From Planctomycetota bacterium (GTDB taxonomy: Bacteria; Planctomycetota; Phycisphaerae; Sedimentisphaerales; Anaerobacaceae): a stretch of 40,557 bases of DNA. The notes beneath the pieces are model-generated. The model was given only the letters and a program-made list of their open reading frames with translations, searched no databases and had not been told where the DNA came from. Position numbers and translations under genes: made by a program. The stretch spans positions 1 through 40,557 of the forward strand of contig JACNGQ010000259.1 in assembly GCA_014384025.1 (NCBI GenBank), in the 5' to 3' direction. Positions 17,387 through 26,867 of this stretch are shown piece after piece. Position 1 is the stretch's first letter, and every line of letters begins with the position of its first letter.

Positions 17387-18994
17387 ATGTCTGGAAGAAT
17401 GGTAAGATTGTTAACAGCTTATGTACTATTGGGATTAATTCTATTAGCAGGTAACACAACGCAGGCCAACTGGTCGGAAACTTTCGACGGTGATGAACCC
17501 GACCTGGCAACCTGGCAATTTTATCCTTTTCCGGACGTGACCAAAACGTTCACAAATACCATTAAGGTAGATCCCAACGGCAACAAATACTTAAGCATAG
17601 ATGAGACAAGCTCGTCTGCTGCCGGCGGCTCGCAATTTGGCGTAGGCATTGGCTCCGAGGAAGTATTCACAGATGTCCGTGTCGGGGCAGAAGTAAATGT
17701 CACCGGTGGATTGCGGAATTACCATGGTCTGGCGGCAAGGGTGACATACTTCATTGATCCCGACGGCTCACTGACCGGCGCGGCCCCCGGTATAGTTGCC
17801 AGTACATATTTGATGCTTATTCACTGGCAGGATGGTCCGGCTAACTTCAGATTTGAGGTTTTCAAGACAGTCAACAATCTCACCGACATTATGAAGACCT
17901 ATCATGAGGAGCCGGTGCCGGGCATTGGCCATGCCCGGAGCTACTATGCTGAGCTGGATGTGGTTGGTTCAGACCCGGTCTATATCACGGGCAGTCTATA
18001 CGAATATAAGGGTGGCCCCTTGATAGCGAGAACTCCAACACTTATTGACACGAACGGCAACGATCCCTGGGAGAATGAGGGACACCATGACGCAATCTAC
18101 CCGAGCGGGGTGAGCGTTGTCTTTGGCATGAATCAAAATTCCGTGCCGGCCGGATACCATGCCAGTTATGACAGCGTTTCGTCCGTCTCAGACGGTCCGG
18201 CGGCGGTTAATCCCAGCCCCGCTGATGGTGCGGCGGCTGTGTCTATTGATGCCGACTTTAGCTGGGTTGAGGCGAAATTTGCGACTTCGCGTGATTTGTG
18301 GTTCGGTAAAAAGGGAGCTATGGAAAAGATTGAGCAGTCGCCGGAAGGCGCTTCCTTTGACCCCGGGACATTTGAATTCGGCCAAACTTACGAATGGCGG
18401 GTTGATCAAATCGGTGCATCAGGCCCTGTCACAGGCCGCACCTGGACATTTACCGCTGCTGATTGCATGATAGCTGAGGACTTTGATGCTTATACAGACG
18501 ATGCCGATCTTATGGCTGCATGGGTTGACAACATTTCCGATTGGGATTACGTCTTTCTTGCGACGGATGCCGGGGGCAACAACTCTATCCGATTTGAATT
18601 GCAAAATCAGTTTGAACCCTACTTTACTGAGGCCACACGAACGTTTGAAAGTCCTCACGATTGGACGGCTCATGGTATAGAGGCCTTATCGTTGTCTTTT
18701 GTCGGTGAAAAAGAAAATAACGAGCATCTGATGTATTTAATACTGGAAGATGCCGCTGGCCAAAGCTTGAAGGTTGAGCATCCGTTCACCTATGCGTGCC
18801 AGTCTGATACGTGGCGCCAGTGGACTTTTGCTCTTGGCCAGTTCAGTGATGCCGGCGTTGACTTGAGTTCTGTCAAAAAGTGTACTATTGGCTTCGGAGA
18901 CGGAACAAGTTCAGGTCAGGCCGGTGATGACAGGGATCTTGTATTTATTGATGAGATTAACCTGTGTCCGGCCGGTTCCTATGATTTTAACTAA
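17387..18994 (+). CDS. Secreted beta-sandwich protein with FN3-like and shared C-terminal module
   Basis: A 535-residue protein with a strong GGAGGAG ribosome binding site. Residues 1-27 are a signal peptide ending TTQA. Residues 28-260 (NWSETFDGDEPDLATWQFYP) look like a concanavalin-like domain. Residues about 270-365 form an FN3-like module (NPSPADGAAAVSIDADFSW, TYEWRVDQIG). The C-terminal part (MIAEDFDAYTDDADLMAAW to FIDEINLCPAGSYDF) corresponds to the DDFESY...FDDIRLY module of the LamG protein at 526-3195. No catalytic residues are evident, so it is probably a glycan- or surface-binding protein. The stop codon falls where planctomycete proteins often continue into a dockerin-like module, and the frame after the stop still reads GDRTVDIEDT (see 18995-19090). 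Confidence 0.8.
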   Translation: MSGRMVRLLTAYVLLGLILLAGNTTQANWSETFDGDEPDLATWQFYPFPDVTKTFTNTIKVDPNGNKYLSIDETSSSAAGGSQFGVGIGSEEVFTDVRVGAEVNVTGGLRNYHGLAARVTYFIDPDGSLTGAAPGIVASTYLMLIHWQDGPANFRFEVFKTVNNLTDIMKTYHEEPVPGIGHARSYYAELDVVGSDPVYITGSLYEYKGGPLIARTPTLIDTNGNDPWENEGHHDAIYPSGVSVVFGMNQNSVPAGYHASYDSVSSVSDGPAAVNPSPADGAAAVSIDADFSWVEAKFATSRDLWFGKKGAMEKIEQSPEGASFDPGTFEFGQTYEWRVDQIGASGPVTGRTWTFTAADCMIAEDFDAYTDDADLMAAWVDNISDWDYVFLATDAGGNNSIRFELQNQFEPYFTEATRTFESPHDWTAHGIEALSLSFVGEKENNEHLMYLILEDAAGQSLKVEHPFTYACQSDTWRQWTFALGQFSDAGVDLSSVKKCTIGFGDGTSSGQAGDDRDLVFIDEINLCPAGSYDFN

Positions 18995-19090
18995 GTCGAT
19001 TTGCATGGCTATATAAAAGGTGATCGCACCGTTGATATCGAAGACACGAAGCCCCCGACAGAAAAGCAAGTGAGCGTTAAGCGGGGGTAA
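18995..19090 (+). pseudogene. Possible dockerin-like tail cut off by an in-frame stop
   Basis: Read in the same frame beyond TAA 18992-18994, the DNA gives VDLHGYIKGDRTVDIEDTKPP, with a further 10 codons to TAA 19088-19090. The GD-x-x-VDIED pattern resembles the calcium-loop segment of dockerin-like modules at the C-termini of planctomycete secreted proteins. Only one loop is visible and it is imperfect, so this is suggestive rather than shown. It may be a truncated domain, a sequencing change or chance. Confidence 0.35.
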
Positions 19091-19116
19091 ATTCCGGAGT
19101 GATTAAAATTAATGCG

Positions 19117-19138
19117 AACCGCAGAAAGAAATGCGGTT
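19117..19138 (-). terminator. Candidate terminator hairpin between convergent genes
   Basis: AACCGCA (19117-19123) pairs with TGCGGTT (19132-19138) around an 8-nt loop. It lies 67 bp past the stop of the minus-strand prepilin-like gene, and the minus-strand sequence beyond it is moderately T-rich (ATTAATTTTAAT). A second pairing, CCCCCG with CGGGGG, lies just upstream on the plus strand near 19055-19087. Both are plausible transcript ends; neither is canonical. Confidence 0.4.
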
Positions 19139-19205
19139 ATCAATAATGGTTCTGTAACCTCTGTCGAACAGGACGGCGATTAAGAAGTCGGATTTCCAGT
19201 ATCGG

Positions 19206-20051
19206 TTAGTAACCCACTCTGCCCCAGATTGCCTCCTGCATCTTCCGGACATCAGCGATGCCCTGCTCGGTAGTAGGGGTATAGTTATACTGCAGGGTCG
19301 CCATCTTTCCTGCTCTTATCGTTTCTGGTGCTCTGTACTTCCAGTATGCGCTGTGGCCGTCAGCGAAAGAGACGTTCGTGCCGTCCCCATGTCGGACAAA
19401 CGGTGGGTCCCACCATCTTGGCGCAGTGTAGTGAATCGCATAGCTATCCGGACTGATCTGGCCTTCATCAAGAAAAACGAGTCTATAGGCAGGAGCGGGG
19501 ACGACGATTTCCGACCTCTTCTTGACCATCAAGACCGTCTTGCCCACTCTCACTCCCCGGTTACCTTCATACGTTCCAGCCGCATCGAAACAGCCGTTCA
19601 TCCCATAGCCCGTGGAGTATGTGCGCATCTCACCACGAATACCTGTCGGGCAGCGGTACACCTTTTCGGCTGCGCAGTACGGAAAAAGGGCTCCGGCTTG
19701 GATGGCCTGCTTTTGTATGTTAATCGGTCGTTGCTCTCCCTGGCCGAAACCAGAGGCGCAGTCGTTGCCTACCCAATATTGCTCGCCCTTGTGAGGACCT
19801 GATGTTGGCACGGGGGCGGCGGGGTCGGCCGAAGGAGCCCAATAGGCTTCGCCGTTGACAATCATGTCGTCGTTTCCATCGGCATACATCGACCAGGCAA
19901 GTGTCAGTGTCTTTAGATGATTAAGGCAAACGGCACGTCTGCCCTGTTCTCTGGCCCGATTCAGCGCGGGCATGAGGATGGCCATCAGTACTGCAATGAT
20001 GGCGATTACCACCAGAAGCTCTATTAGTGTGAAACCTTTTTGCTTGTGCAT
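19206..20051 (-). CDS. Prepilin-like protein with H-x9-DG C-terminus
   Basis: A 281-residue protein with GGAGAAGGAGAA upstream of the ATG. The N-terminus [21 protein letters not shown] is a class III (type IV pilin/pseudopilin) signal: cleavage by prepilin peptidase after Gly, methylation of the following Phe, and glutamate at position +5. The C-terminal part has [12 protein letters not shown], exactly the H-x9-DG pattern of the large planctomycete pseudopilin-like family. Between them lie an N-terminal helix and a compact domain with several cysteines. Planctomycetes carry dozens of such genes; their role (surface filaments, type II secretion or other) is mostly untested. Degenerate copies of the same C-terminal pattern occur twice inside the giant protein at 20411-26380. 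Confidence 0.88.
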   Translation of the reverse strand: MHKQKGFTLIELLVVIAIIAVLMAILMPALNRAREQGRRAVCLNHLKTLTLAWSMYADGNDDMIVNGEAYWAPSADPAAPVPTSGPHKGEQYWVGNDCASGFGQGEQRPINIQKQAIQAGALFPYCAAEKVYRCPTGIRGEMRTYSTGYGMNGCFDAAGTYEGNRGVRVGKTVLMVKKRSEIVVPAPAYRLVFLDEGQISPDSYAIHYTAPRWWDPPFVRHGDGTNVSFADGHSAYWKYRAPETIRAGKMATLQYNYTPTTEQGIADVRKMQEAIWGRVGY

Positions 20052-20143
20052 GATAGTTCTCCTTCTCCTTATAAAGAAGGTTCTTACAAACCAACAACTT
20101 ATCCCAGATATGATGGTTCTCGTTGGTATGCTGATCTGCTGTA

Positions 20144-20173
20144 ATTATAACACACTCGGTCGTAGTAAAGCAA
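20144..20173 (-). promoter_or_regulatory. Promoter of the prepilin-like gene
   Basis: Reading the minus strand: TTGCTT (20168-20173), an 18-bp spacer, then TATAAT (20144-20149), with TG in the extended -10 position (TGTTATAAT). The -10 is a perfect match. Transcription would start near 20137, leaving a leader of about 85 nt before the ATG at 20051. Confidence 0.6.
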
Positions 20174-20233
20174 GCTTACAAATATAAAAGCCCCCACGGT
20201 ATGGAGGGGATTGGGAAATTAGAATGAAAAAAA

Positions 20234-20285
20234 GGGCCGAAAGTTGGATGAAAGGGAGTAAGCCAACTCGGCCCATATTTTTTTA
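20234..20285 (-). terminator. Strong terminator behind the giant M56 gene
   Basis: GGGCCGAAAGTTGG (20234-20247) pairs with CCAACTCGGCCC (20263-20274) around a 15-nt loop, with two bulged bases. Each side ends in a homopolymer: A-run then GGGCC on the left, and ATATTTTTTTAT on the right. It could therefore terminate in both directions. Its main use is likely the end of the minus-strand BlaI/M56 operon, whose stop is at 20411. Confidence 0.65.
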
Positions 20286-20410
20286 TCGTCCTTTCTATAA
20301 TAATATACGATTGGCAATAAGTGCAGGTTCTACTATGTAAAGGACATTATTAGAATTAGTGACATAGACTAACATATCATCATATATAAACCTGATGCAT
20401 GCAGCTAATT

Positions 20411-23400
20411 TTAATTATTTGGGCTTGCCGGGGTGTTTATCTTTTTATCGAGCTGCTCTGCGAGGCGTTTTATTTGCTCTTCGGAAACCTCCCGGCCGGG
20501 ACGGACTTTGGCGGCCTTTTGCTGTGGATTTATAACTGGTTTGAGCATTATCAATAGCATTTTTTGGCTCTTGGCTTTGTCCTTACTGCTAAAAGCAGCT
20601 CCAATGAGTGGCAGGTCCTTCAATCCCGGCGTTCCTGGTTTTTTTATTACAGGCTCGATTATTTTAAGGCCGCCGATGAGTATTGTTTTGCCTTTGGGAA
20701 TTGTATAGAGCATTTTTTCGCTGATTACATCGATTATTGGTTTGTAGGTTGGGTATTTCTCCTTGTATTTACCTTCTATGATGCCTGTGAGCTGACGAAT
20801 CTCTAATTTTAGATCCAGGTTAACGTTTCTATTATCGTCAGTCAGCTTCGGTGTGATCCAAATATGGGTACCTATTTTTTCCTTATCTCTTTTGGGCTGC
20901 GGCTCTTTGGAAGGACTATTAGGTTCGTTATAACTTTTGATATATCGGTATTCTTCGAGGATACCTGTATCCGCCGTTGTACCTGCACGAGTGTGTACCC
21001 GCGGTGCAACGATCGCTTTTGAATCATCATGAGCCTGAACGGCTCTGAGAAGAAACCTGACGTGGATGTCGTCAATGATAAGGCCGTATGGTTGACCGTT
21101 CGGCCCTGCGGGATACTTTTCGGCAAGAAGTCCCGTCCAGCCATTTAAGAAGTCCTCGGAATTTGGGTCGAGGCCAACGTATTTTAAATAATCCTCGCTT
21201 ACTGACAGGAATACGGTCTTGATGTAGATGGAAACCTGATTTCCAAGCGATTCACGCTTCACATTCAATAGTTTGTCTATTTCTTGATGAACCTCATAAG
21301 TCTGCATCACGGCAAGTTTCCTTGGTGACTGTATCGGATAAGCCATTATGGTTCCCTCTCCAGTATCACTAATGTCAGCCCAGCTATCCGGCTCAATGGT
21401 CTCCTGAATAAGCTGCACAAGACTCTGCGCCTGCATGTAGCCGCCCTGGCCGTCCATCATGCCGCCCATACTGCCCATCATACCGCCGCCCATGCCGCCA
21501 TCCATGCCGCCGCCCATCGTGCCACCACCCATGCCGCCCATCTTCATGCTCCGACTTCCTGACATCCTGTAATTGGCCGACTCGGAAACAAGGTCGGAGA
21601 TATCATAAACACGGTGAACCATTTTGGGTGGGAGCATATCAACCGTTTCAATCATGATTTCGGATCCGCTGATGCCGAGTTTTTTCAGCTTTTCAACCTT
21701 TTCAAAGCTCAAATGACAGTCGTTATAAAGAACAATAGTTCCCTTTCCTTCTTTTAGCAGTGTCTTGTCATATGCTAAGGGAATATCAGGACGGTCTACT
21801 GTCGACTTTCCGGATCCTAAATACTCTACATTTCGCTTAATCCAGGTGAAGTCTTTCCATTGATGAAATTCTGTAGTTCTAAACAGCGAATCCGGATATT
21901 TGTCGTCGTGTTGCTTGGCGTACATGAGCAGCGATTTGCCCAGGCTGGAAAGTTTCATAGCGGATTCTACGCGTGGCGAAACTTCAGGACTAATTCTAAT
22001 TTCGAGACCTGCTGAGGCAACCAGATAGTACTGCGGTGTTTTTTTCCATACATAAGGAGTACCGGCCAGGACGATGTCAAGCGCCGTTTCAACAGAGACG
22101 TCTTTTAACGTGCAGGATATAAGACCTTTGACGGTTTCATCGGGGATAATTGTAACGTTCGCCGCTGTGGCGATACTCTGAAGAGCTTCGAGGAGGGGAC
22201 AATCAATCAAAGTTTTACTAATAAGTTTTACTTTCGGAGCCAGAGGTAAGTTTGGTTCCGTTGCTTTAAGAGCTTGCTGCTGCTTAATAAGTTCAACCAG
22301 TTGTTTTTGTACCTGCTCCAAAGGTGTCATCGATTCTTCAGACTCATCGAGAAGTGCGGTGATTCTCTCCTTGTTTTCTTTATCGGTTTCTTCCTTCATC
22401 AAGTCGTCAAATGTTTTACCGACCTCTTCTTCCCAGTCTCTCAGGGCTTTTTTCAAGGCACGTAGTAATGAAGCTTTTATTTGGACTTCAGGATGTGACT
22501 GTGTATATTTTTGGCGAAGCTCCGTAAGGTCATTTTCAACTTTAAGTATCCTTTCATTAAGAAATTTAACCTTTATATCATTATTAATGTATTGCTGACG
22601 TAATATTACTATTTCATGTTGTTTGATTGCAGGCTTTGTCTTGTCTTGCTCTCTTAGGGAAGGTTGATTAGCGTCAGCGGTAGTCTTAACTAAGACGAAT
22701 GGTTTATAAACAGATTGCGACATTTTGGGAGGAAGCACATCCTTCGTTCCTATGAGTATTACTCCTTCGTCCACAATATAGGTCAGCTTTGGCAGTCCGG
22801 TAGAAGAGACACTGGTTAAGAGAATCTCCAGGGCTTTGCGAAGCTTAACGTGCGGTAGTGGGTCCATTCCAGCCGGTGTGGCTTCTTCGACCTCGGCATT
22901 ATCGAGTAAATCCTTCCAGATTGGTTGTATTTGTAAAGGCGGCTCTACGGAATTCTCCAATATTTCTATCACTTCACCAAAGGACATTTGCGGGGCCAGT
23001 TCCGAAAGGTCAACAATCATCTCAAGTTGCTCATGGACAGCTTTGTCCATCGGGTCCAGTCCCATTGTGGATTTGTCGATATCAAGCTTTTTTATCCACT
23101 GGCCGATTTGGTTTATATTTTCAGGTGAGGCCTTTGCAATAATCCATTTTCGTGTCGGTTCGGGGATAAGCAGGATCGGCCCGTTGCTCGACTCAATAAC
23201 AGAAGCGGTATCGGGCTTAATAACAGAGGTGGTATCGTGCCGGCCATTTATGAGCTTCTTCAAAATCTCGACAATCTCGACCGGGTCACCATAATGGATT
23301 TCAAAAATCTCTGTAATGGTTTCGTCGGCTTTTGTTTTGTTCTGCTCGTTGTCTTTTGGTCTTTCTGTCCTGCTCTTTGCTATTGCCGGCGGAGTAATCA

Positions 23401-26380
23401 CGTTAGTGGTTGTAGTGGGCGGCTCGGCTACTATCAGGTTCTCTGTCTTAGCCGGCTTGTCTTCTTCGGAAGAGTCGATTGTAGAAGCTTTGATCAGGAT
23501 AAGCAGGTCTTTTTGTTCGGTCCTGTCGTCCTGTGAGTCAGCTATTTTATGCCCCCCAAAGAGCAGTGTGTCGCCATCTTTTGCTACATAACGGGTGCTT
23601 TGAGCGCGACGTTGTACTGTCGGAGGCTTATATGGAGCTTTTCCTTCAAACTTACGTTCTTCGGAATCGAGGAAATTGGTAACCACTGATTCGAACTGCA
23701 TATCAATGTATTTCTTTGGTGTCAGCTTGGGCCAGAGCGATAATTCTATGCCTTCTTCTACTTTTTCGAGTTTTGGCTGTGGTTTCTCTGAAGGGCTGTT
23801 TGGCTCGGTATAACCTACAATGTAATAGGTTTCATTATTCATAACTGCGATATCTGCCCTTTTACCTTCCAGACAGGTTACTTGTGGTGTGGCAATCACT
23901 TTGGAATCTTTGTGTGCCATGACAGCTTTGAGGAGTAAGCTGACATCGCGATCAGAATGTATGAAACTTATTTTATTAGAGCCATCCACGGCCGCGAGCA
24001 GTTCAGATTTAAGTTTCAACAATTCCTTCGCTTCGTCCGGGGAATCTGCGTTATGGTTGATATTTTCAATGAAATCCTTGTTAACTGCCAGGAACCATGC
24101 TTCTATCAGGAATTCGGCTCTTTTGAGATTGAGCTGTTCAAAATCACTTCTCTGGCGAAAACGCACTGAGGAATCGAGAAACAGAACATTTGTTCCATCA
24201 GCTTTTTCAAGCAGTGTTTTATCGTAAGCTATGGGTATGTATGTGGCATTACGCTGTGCAGTTTTTCCCTTGTCAAAATATTCGACATTGTCACGAAACC
24301 AGTCAAAATCCCGTTCGTCAAGTAAATAAGGTTTTAATTCCTGAATGCTCTCGGGCAGATTATCATCGTGGTCATCGGCATACATAGCCACGGCGACGCC
24401 CAACCTTTTTAACTTGTCAGCCAATTGTACTTTTTCAATCTCGATCAGAATATGAGCTGGTGGCGGTGAATTGTTGGGTGGGGTGATTATGGTCGGAGTT
24501 ATAATTAACAGCAGTTCTTTTGCCTGCTTTTCGTTGTTATTTATATTTTCTCTAGGTGCGGGGTGATTTTCTACGAAACCGCCGATTATCACGCTTTCAC
24601 CCGGGCTGACACACACCTTGGAAGAAAGTTGTCTTGAGGATACTGGCCCGGGTTCTTCATATAAAGGTATGTCTTGTGAACCGAGGTCTGCTTCGACATC
24701 CAGAATTATGTGGCCATCTGCATGAATGTGAGGTGTAATTTCAATCAAGTCAACTACATCCACATATCCATTTTTATTTAATCGGATTATATAACCATCA
24801 GGCGCTGATTTGATTACTTGCTGTAGTGGTACATGTTGAGTCGATTTCACTGTTGCTGTTTTACCGTTGAGGGTTTCGATCGTCGGATTCATCAGGATTT
24901 TTATATAGCCTTTTGAGTTCAGCATTTTAACGAGAGCATTGAACTGCTTCTCTGTTACTCGCTTATTCCTGTCGGATTCATCCTTGACTGCGGCCGTGCC
25001 TTGGGCGGCTTTTCTCAATATTACATTAACCTTTGTGTTACGGAAACTTACTTTGCCGCCCAGAATTTTCTCGGCCTCTTTGAGTGTTTCGGCGTCAATA
25101 TTTGAATCAGGAGGAACTTCGACGACGAAGAAATTAGCCTTGATATGTGCTTTATCCTCATCAGGAGGTGCGGGACTTTTTGCCAGTATAGGGACGGGTG
25201 GAATGTTCTCGGCAGGAGATTCTTCAGACGGCGCAGTTGCGATTTGTATATCATCCTCAACCGAAACTTCAGTTTTTGTTTCAATCAGCGTGGAATCGGA
25301 TTTATTGGTCAGGGCGAGGGTTGTTGGTATGGCAAGCGCGATTATGAGGAGAATGGCGGTTGCTGCTGGTACCCAGCTTAGGCCGGTGTTGTCGGTTGAA
25401 TCCTTGCCGAGGAGGCGGCATATACGTCTGAACAGGTTGCCTCCGGTTGCTGCTACGGCTAATCTGTTGCTGGCGGCGCGGATTTCTTCCATTGAGGCCA
25501 GAGCTCCTGCGTAAGAGAGGCGGTCGCCGGATATGCTTACGGCCATATCGTCGCAGCAGTTTTCTCTTTCGGCGCGAATCTTATGTGAGATCCACCATAC
25601 AGCCGGGTGGTAAAAGCCGAGTATCTCGACGACGGTTTGCAGGATATTGATAAGATAATCGAATCTCTTAATATGAGCCAGCTCGTGGGCTATGATGGCC
25701 TCTAATTGTTCGGAACTCAGGCCGGTAAGGGCGCTGGCGGGCAGTAGAATGACGGGCTTTAGCCAGCCGACGACGGTAGGTATCTGGACCAGGGCGGACT
25801 CCATAAGCTGTACTGTTTGTTTGACCTTTAGCTTTTGGGTCAATACTTTTAGCTTATTGAGCAGTGTGGAATCTACCTGTCTGACCATTCTTCGTTTGAG
25901 ACGCTGCAACTGAGTCCAGCCGCCCAGGTGCCAGATGGAAAGGCCGAATACACCTATGAGCCATCCTGAGACTATGTAAGGCAAAGCCGGTTCGAGGGTA
26001 TTGACCGCACGCTCCTTGAATGGGATTGCAGGAACCACAGTGACACTTTCGGGCTGGTAAGGTTTTGCTACTACGATAGTTTCTGGTGCAGGCATTTCTT
26101 CTATCGGCAGTACTGTCGGTGCGGTTGCCGGGGCGAAGTGCGCAGCAACCAATGGCTGAGAAACAGGGACCAACTTAAAGGTTATAACAGGCAGCAGAAC
26201 TATCAGCGCCAAAGCCAGACAGGCAATTATATAACGCAGGTTAGCTGTGGATTTTCGCAATAATCTGAGCAGGATTGTCAGGATTAAAGCAACCGCTGCG
26301 GCCTGCCAGATAAAATTAAGCAGCGTCCAGCCGAGCCTTTGTACAATTTCCTGAGAAAGGATATCTTGTAAAATCAACAT
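20411..26380 (-). CDS. Giant M56 (BlaR1-like) peptidase fused to secretin-like modules
   Basis: A 1989-residue protein. GGAGGG before the ATG lies inside the end of the upstream blaI gene, a 2-bp intergenic join. Residues 1-300 form an M56 integral-membrane zinc peptidase with several hydrophobic segments and HELAH (His232, Glu233, His236). A last membrane helix is at about 337-357. The rest should be extracytoplasmic: a secretin-like module (410-635, ending ELLLIITPTIITP), a pseudopilin-like module (652-745), a second secretin-like module (752-966), a NolW-like segment (1020-1105), STN-like parts (1105-1215 and 1385-1460), a coiled coil (1255-1380), another pseudopilin-like module (1475-1570), a Gly/Met-rich linker (1610-1650), and a third secretin-like module (1715-1952). 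BlaR1 proteins sense an external signal and trigger BlaI cleavage. Here the sensor part is replaced, so its signal is unknown. Confidence 0.85.
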   Translation of the reverse strand: MLILQDILSQEIVQRLGWTLLNFIWQAAAVALILTILLRLLRKSTANLRYIIACLALALIVLLPVITFKLVPVSQPLVAAHFAPATAPTVLPIEEMPAPETIVVAKPYQPESVTVVPAIPFKERAVNTLEPALPYIVSGWLIGVFGLSIWHLGGWTQLQRLKRRMVRQVDSTLLNKLKVLTQKLKVKQTVQLMESALVQIPTVVGWLKPVILLPASALTGLSSEQLEAIIAHELAHIKRFDYLINILQTVVEILGFYHPAVWWISHKIRAERENCCDDMAVSISGDRLSYAGALASMEEIRAASNRLAVAATGGNLFRRICRLLGKDSTDNTGLSWVPAATAILLIIALAIPTTLALTNKSDSTLIETKTEVSVEDDIQIATAPSEESPAENIPPVPILAKSPAPPDEDKAHIKANFFVVEVPPDSNIDAETLKEAEKILGGKVSFRNTKVNVILRKAAQGTAAVKDESDRNKRVTEKQFNALVKMLNSKGYIKILMNPTIETLNGKTATVKSTQHVPLQQVIKSAPDGYIIRLNKNGYVDVVDLIEITPHIHADGHIILDVEADLGSQDIPLYEEPGPVSSRQLSSKVCVSPGESVIIGGFVENHPAPRENINNNEKQAKELLLIITPTIITPPNNSPPPAHILIEIEKVQLADKLKRLGVAVAMYADDHDDNLPESIQELKPYLLDERDFDWFRDNVEYFDKGKTAQRNATYIPIAYDKTLLEKADGTNVLFLDSSVRFRQRSDFEQLNLKRAEFLIEAWFLAVNKDFIENINHNADSPDEAKELLKLKSELLAAVDGSNKISFIHSDRDVSLLLKAVMAHKDSKVIATPQVTCLEGKRADIAVMNNETYYIVGYTEPNSPSEKPQPKLEKVEEGIELSLWPKLTPKKYIDMQFESVVTNFLDSEERKFEGKAPYKPPTVQRRAQSTRYVAKDGDTLLFGGHKIADSQDDRTEQKDLLILIKASTIDSSEEDKPAKTENLIVAEPPTTTTNVITPPAIAKSRTERPKDNEQNKTKADETITEIFEIHYGDPVEIVEILKKLINGRHDTTSVIKPDTASVIESSNGPILLIPEPTRKWIIAKASPENINQIGQWIKKLDIDKSTMGLDPMDKAVHEQLEMIVDLSELAPQMSFGEVIEILENSVEPPLQIQPIWKDLLDNAEVEEATPAGMDPLPHVKLRKALEILLTSVSSTGLPKLTYIVDEGVILIGTKDVLPPKMSQSVYKPFVLVKTTADANQPSLREQDKTKPAIKQHEIVILRQQYINNDIKVKFLNERILKVENDLTELRQKYTQSHPEVQIKASLLRALKKALRDWEEEVGKTFDDLMKEETDKENKERITALLDESEESMTPLEQVQKQLVELIKQQQALKATEPNLPLAPKVKLISKTLIDCPLLEALQSIATAANVTIIPDETVKGLISCTLKDVSVETALDIVLAGTPYVWKKTPQYYLVASAGLEIRISPEVSPRVESAMKLSSLGKSLLMYAKQHDDKYPDSLFRTTEFHQWKDFTWIKRNVEYLGSGKSTVDRPDIPLAYDKTLLKEGKGTIVLYNDCHLSFEKVEKLKKLGISGSEIMIETVDMLPPKMVHRVYDISDLVSESANYRMSGSRSMKMGGMGGGTMGGGMDGGMGGGMMGSMGGMMDGQGGYMQAQSLVQLIQETIEPDSWADISDTGEGTIMAYPIQSPRKLAVMQTYEVHQEIDKLLNVKRESLGNQVSIYIKTVFLSVSEDYLKYVGLDPNSEDFLNGWTGLLAEKYPAGPNGQPYGLIIDDIHVRFLLRAVQAHDDSKAIVAPRVHTRAGTTADTGILEEYRYIKSYNEPNSPSKEPQPKRDKEKIGTHIWITPKLTDDNRNVNLDLKLEIRQLTGIIEGKYKEKYPTYKPIIDVISEKMLYTIPKGKTILIGGLKIIEPVIKKPGTPGLKDLPLIGAAFSSKDKAKSQKMLLIMLKPVINPQQKAAKVRPGREVSEEQIKRLAEQLDKKINTPASPNN

Positions 26381-26382
26381 GA

Positions 26383-26766
26383 TTATTCCCTCCGGAATTC
26401 ATCCAGCATTTTTCTTATTCCTGCAAGCTCTTTCTTAGATACCTTTTTGGCCGAAAGTGCCCGCATGACGAGTTTTTCCGCCGAGCCTGAGAAGGCTCTT
26501 TCGAGCAGGTCGCCTACCAACTGCTTTTGAGTTTTTTCCTCTGTAATCGCCGGCTTATAGATGTGCTTGAACTGAGACTCATCTCTGCGCAGAAGTCCTT
26601 TTTCTGTCATTATCTGCATAAGCTTGAGAGTGGTGGTGTAGCCGGTATCCTCATCCTTGTTCATTGCCTCGTTGACCTGGCGAACCGTGCTTGGCCCGTT
26701 ATCCCATAATATTCTTAGGATTGTTACCTCTCTGTCGGTGGGTCGTGAATGTTTTTGTCTTGCCAT
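26383..26766 (-). CDS. BlaI/MecI-family transcriptional repressor
   Basis: A 127-residue winged-helix repressor of the Pfam Penicillinase_R family. AAAGGAG precedes the ATG. The N-terminal half (TDREVTILRILWDNGPSTVRQV, then TGYTTTLKLMQIMTEKGLLRR) is the DNA-binding domain, and the C-terminal half (LVGDLLERAFSGSAEKLVMRAL) forms the dimerisation helices. In the classic system the M56 partner triggers proteolysis near an Asn-Phe site; here the equivalent stretch contains AFSGS. It is the first gene of a two-gene operon with the giant M56 protein, and its own promoter carries two inverted repeats, so it should be autoregulated. Confidence 0.93.
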   Translation of the reverse strand: MARQKHSRPTDREVTILRILWDNGPSTVRQVNEAMNKDEDTGYTTTLKLMQIMTEKGLLRRDESQFKHIYKPAITEEKTQKQLVGDLLERAFSGSAEKLVMRALSAKKVSKKELAGIRKMLDEFRRE

Positions 26767-26805
26767 ATTATTGCTCCTTTAAATCCATTATTATCCTCTA
26801 TCGGT

Positions 26806-26849
26806 ATAATGTACGAAAAAATTCGTAGATGTCAACGAAAAAATTCGTA
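26806..26849 (-). promoter_or_regulatory. Promoter and double operator of the first BlaI operon
   Basis: On the minus strand TTGACA (26830-26835) is followed by TACATT (spacer 16) or CATTAT (spacer 18). The dyad TACGAAAAAATTCGTA (26812-26827) fills the spacer and touches the -10. A second copy starting AACGAA (26834-26849) covers the -35 from upstream. The copies are 22 bp apart, two helical turns. BlaI-family dimers bind such dyads, so these are the likely autoregulatory sites. Confidence 0.7.
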
Positions 26850-26867
26850 GATTTGAAAAAAAATTTG

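Noticed and set aside
20188-20210. CCCC...GGGG hairpin as terminator
   Set aside because: The stem is short with a weak T-run, and a far better terminator lies at 20234-20285.
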